Part shown: positions 61,500 through 64,000 of the stretch, one piece after another
Layout: each line of letters opens with the position of its first letter
Position numbering within the stretch: the stretch's first letter is position 1
Origin: Chromobotia macracanthus
Lineage: Eukaryota > Chordata > Actinopteri > Cypriniformes > Botiidae
Reading direction: 5' to 3'
NCBI GenBank assembly: GCA_036877525.1
Contig: JAZGTH010000031.1
Span: 3,023,001 to 3,087,000, forward strand
DNA length: 64,000 nt
Program-made: the position numbers and the translations under genes
The notes under the pieces: model-generated
The model's input: only the letters and a program-made list of their open reading frames with translations
Told to the model about the DNA's origin: nothing
The model's database searches: none

Positions 61500-62092
61500 A
61501 TCCATAGCCATTCTTGTCTATCACCATGGAAATATCCAAGCCTTTTTACTCCACCATTCTGAAGTTATGAACATAGGAATTTGATATGATAATACAGTTC
61601 AATGAGACATTGCATTGTTGGCCCATTAAGAGGCACTGTCTCAGCTGTGCTTTAAGGTGTATTGAGAGTTTCACTGGGAGTTTATAGACAATGTTGTTGT
61701 CTATCACCATGCAAATATCCAGACCTTTTAACTACACCATTCTTAAGTTATGAACCCATGAATTTAATATATGTGATAATACAGTTTAATGAGACATTGC
61801 ATTGTTGGCCCATTTAGAGGTGCTGTCTCAGCTGTATCTTAAGGTGCATTGAGAATTTTTCTAGAAGGTTATAGCCAGTTTTATTATCTATCACCTTTTT
61901 ACTGCACCATTCTGAAGTAATGAACCCATAAATTTGAGATGATGATTTGTGACAATACAGTTTGAGACATTGCATTGTTGACCCAATTGGAGGTGCAATA
62001 TCTCAGCTATTATTTAGGGTACATTAAGAGTTTCACTGGGGGGTGGGTGGTAATAGCCAGTGTCCCTTTCTATTACTATGCAAATATCCACC
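61500..62092 (+). repeat. Tandem repeat of about 185 bp, three copies
   Basis: Units start near 61504, 61698 and 61884 and share TCTATCACCATGGAAATATCC, CACCATTCTGAAGTTATGAAC, GAGACATTGCATTGTTGGCCC and GTGTATTGAGAGTTTCACTGGG. A fourth unit starts near 62065 and is interrupted by the solo LTR, resuming at 62479. Confidence 0.85.
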
Positions 62093-62473
62093 TGTTACGG
62101 TGGAGGCTCCCGTACCGCCTCCTCCGGTCCACCAGAGGGAGCCTTCCCCTGAGTATTAGGTTGATTCGGACTACATTTCCCATAGGGCCACATTCCTGGG
62201 GCTGATCACCTTTACACCTGTTTCCTGTTTGGTGACTATTTAAACCCCAGACTCAGATGTGCTCTTTGTGAAGTCTTGTTTGAGCTGAGCAGTTTTCATT
62301 TTTTGTTTAGATTACCCGTTGCTGTCTGGATTGTTTATACAGTTTATGATTCTCTGCTGCCTGCCCTGACTCTTCGATTGTTTATACCTTGTTTGATTCT
62401 CTGCTGCCTGCCCCGACTCTTGTTCTTAATAAACGCTGCAAATGGATCCTGCAGCCTCAGTCCCTTCGTTGCA
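62093..62473 (+). mobile_element. Solo LTR with 5-bp target duplication
   Basis: A 381-bp segment beginning TGTTACGGTGG and ending CCTTCGTTGCA, flanked by CCACC on both sides (62088-62092 and 62474-62478). A TATA-like CTATTTAAACC lies near 62237 and AATAAA at 62428-62433. The flanks join to continue the 185-bp repeat unit (AAATATCCA... CTTTTTACTGCACCATT). No internal coding region remains, so it is a solo LTR left by recombination. The class is probably Gypsy-like. Confidence 0.88.
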
Positions 62474-62478
62474 CCACC

Positions 62479-63038
62479 CTTTTTACTGCACCATTGTGTG
62501 TATACAAAAAAAGTTATGTATACAATAGTGGGTTAATGTTTTCTGAAACAGAACAATACATTTGTGAAAGAAAATATTTATCAGGAGGCAATAACATTAG
62601 CCTGCACAGTTACAATTTTACCAAGATTAGCTTGATAGAGGTGATACCTGTTGGGAAAGAGAAAAAATTATTAGTGTTTATTTTTTAATTCATACTTGTG
62701 TCAGGTGTTCGTGGAAGAGACAGATTTTTAGCTGTTCCTTAAATATAATGAGGGCTGCAAACTGAACAGAGTTTGGAAGATCATTCCACCAGCGAGTAAA
62801 GATCTTATAGGCCAATCTTAAAAGATTTTACAAAGCAATTGCAGATGTTTTCTTAAAAGTATAATGTTTTTGTTATAATAACAATTAATGAATCATTAAA
62901 TACCATTAAAATGTGTTGCTTGTGTTTTTTTATTGCTTTGCTTTACTTTTATTCTTTTAAACCATATAGCCATGTGTCAAAGGGAAGTCATGTTTAACAT
63001 AAATCAATCAGTGAAAACAAAACACAACAGAAGTGCCA
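62479..63038. other. Repeat remnant and unassigned sequence
   Basis: 62479-62500 is the rest of the interrupted tandem unit. At 62700-62830 CTGAACAGAGTTTGGAAGATCATTCCACCAGCGAG belongs to a common fish repeat. The remainder is AT-rich and unassigned. Confidence 0.4.
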
Positions 63039-64000
63039 TTATGAATTTTTATTTACAATGATAGGTTGTTCTAGTATTTTAGCATTTAAAAAATTTCTCT
63101 TTTTACACAGAACCTCTCCTGCTTTGGAAAAAAGTCTTTTATATGGTACAGATGTTGTTGGTACAGACAGATGTTTTTGGCAAGGTGAAACAGATGTGGA
63201 TATATTGTTTGGTGTTTGCCCCAAAACCACAGTGGATCACTTGTTCTGGCAACTTCCTGACCACACCCTAGCAACCATTTAGATCACCCTAGCAACCTCA
63301 TAACATAATGAATAAGCCATATTTTAGTATATCTATCATGCTAAGTCATGCTAGCATTGTGCTAAAACATGCAAACCTCTCCTGCTTTGGAGAAAAGTCT
63401 TTTACATGGTACAGATGTTGTTGGTACAGACATATATTTTTTGGCAAGATGGAACAGATGTGGATATATTGTTTGGTGTTTGCCCCAAAACCACAGTGGA
63501 TCACTGGTGAGATAAGGTGTCTTCAAATACCCCTGTACTTCAACAGTTGCATCAGCAGTGACACTGTGGACTATTTGTATCTCACTTAACTTATGGGAAC
63601 TCCTGGACATCAAGATTTCTTCTCTGTCTCCCTGTCCTCCTGGTGAAGCGACTACTGCCGCTGAAGTTGATGGCTGAGGTGATTCTGCAGTTAGCAGTGT
63701 TGGTTTTGCGAATCAATTCGCTGCATTTAGCAATGCAGTCCTTGACAGTAGCATCAGCATTGGCCACACTGCCAAAAGCTACAGTTTTGAATCTAGGATT
63801 CAGAAGTGTTGCCTTTGCAAGAGTCCACACCTCCCAAGAATTGTTTAGGGTTAGCATTTAAGTTGTTTGTTAGTTAAATTGCTGCTGGTGATGTCAGTTT
63901 TGGTGTCATTGCTCTTATTAATTGTATGAAAAATCATTCTGACGATAGGTATCAACCTTTCCTGCAGAGAGCTCTCCTGTGGCATGATTGAAAGATGAAA
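63039..64000 (-). pseudogene. hAT-family transposase, C-terminal part, rearranged
   Basis: Minus-strand frames give the hAT dimerisation region SVPYKRLFSKAGEVLCKKRN at about 63100-63170, preceded (63591-63857) by AKATLLNPRFKTVAFGS, as in ZBED-like hAT transposases. The dimerisation segment is present twice (63087-63243 and 63372-63506). The copies are separated by a stretch with CTAGCAACC and CATGCTAGCAT repeats. Stops and the duplication make it non-functional. The upstream part runs out of the window. Confidence 0.75.

Overview
The window looks like nuclear DNA of a teleost fish, most likely a cyprinid. It is AT-rich and full of short interspersed repeats. It carries intron-split vertebrate genes with canonical GT-AG junctions, tRNA-derived SINEs, DIRS, Gypsy, hAT and Tc1 remnants, and an old endogenous retrovirus. 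The gene order is the one known from vertebrates for HNRNPD - HNRNPDL - ENOPH1 - TMEM150C (human 4q21). The species is an inference; it rests on repeat style and protein similarity recalled from memory.

Layout. 1.3-1.77 kb (+): the last two exons of a VAMP8-like R-SNARE, frameshifted just before the membrane anchor. 2.6-8.7 kb (-): hnrnpd, seven coding exons, 319 aa, plus 3'UTR exons. 9.1-10.3 kb: a fold-back element with long inverted arms. 10.3-15.8 kb: intergenic repeats. 15.8-22.1 kb (-): hnrnpdl, seven coding exons, 297 aa, with the same exon phases and a homologous 3'UTR cassette exon. 25.3-29.4 kb (+): decayed enoph1, with exons 1-2 missing, two in-frame stops, an internal deletion and a frameshift. 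29.9-34.3 kb (-): tmem150c, seven coding exons, 247 aa, probably with a 5' non-coding exon near 43 kb. A DIRS-type retroelement remnant (31.5-33.5 kb) sits in its intron 4.

36-48 kb is repeat-dominated: several dispersed families, a satellite-like block and a broken Gypsy gag. 48.34-54.60 kb is a full-length but dead endogenous retrovirus with matching LTRs and a perfect 4-bp target duplication. Its pol lacks the integrase core and contains a 195-bp tandem duplication in which 16 bp are inverted between the copies. 55-64 kb holds more repeats, a palindrome-based satellite (60.7-61.2 kb), a roughly 185-bp tandem repeat split by a solo LTR (62.1-62.5 kb), and hAT transposase remains running off the right end.

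How the genes relate: hnrnpd and hnrnpdl encode paralogous AU-rich-element RNA-binding proteins. Both keep a conserved non-coding exon after the stop codon, with the stop exactly 27 nt before the last coding-exon donor in both genes. This fits splicing-coupled auto- or cross-regulation. enoph1 would have been the divergent neighbour of hnrnpdl; its decay here suggests that an intact copy exists elsewhere, as in a tetraploid fish.
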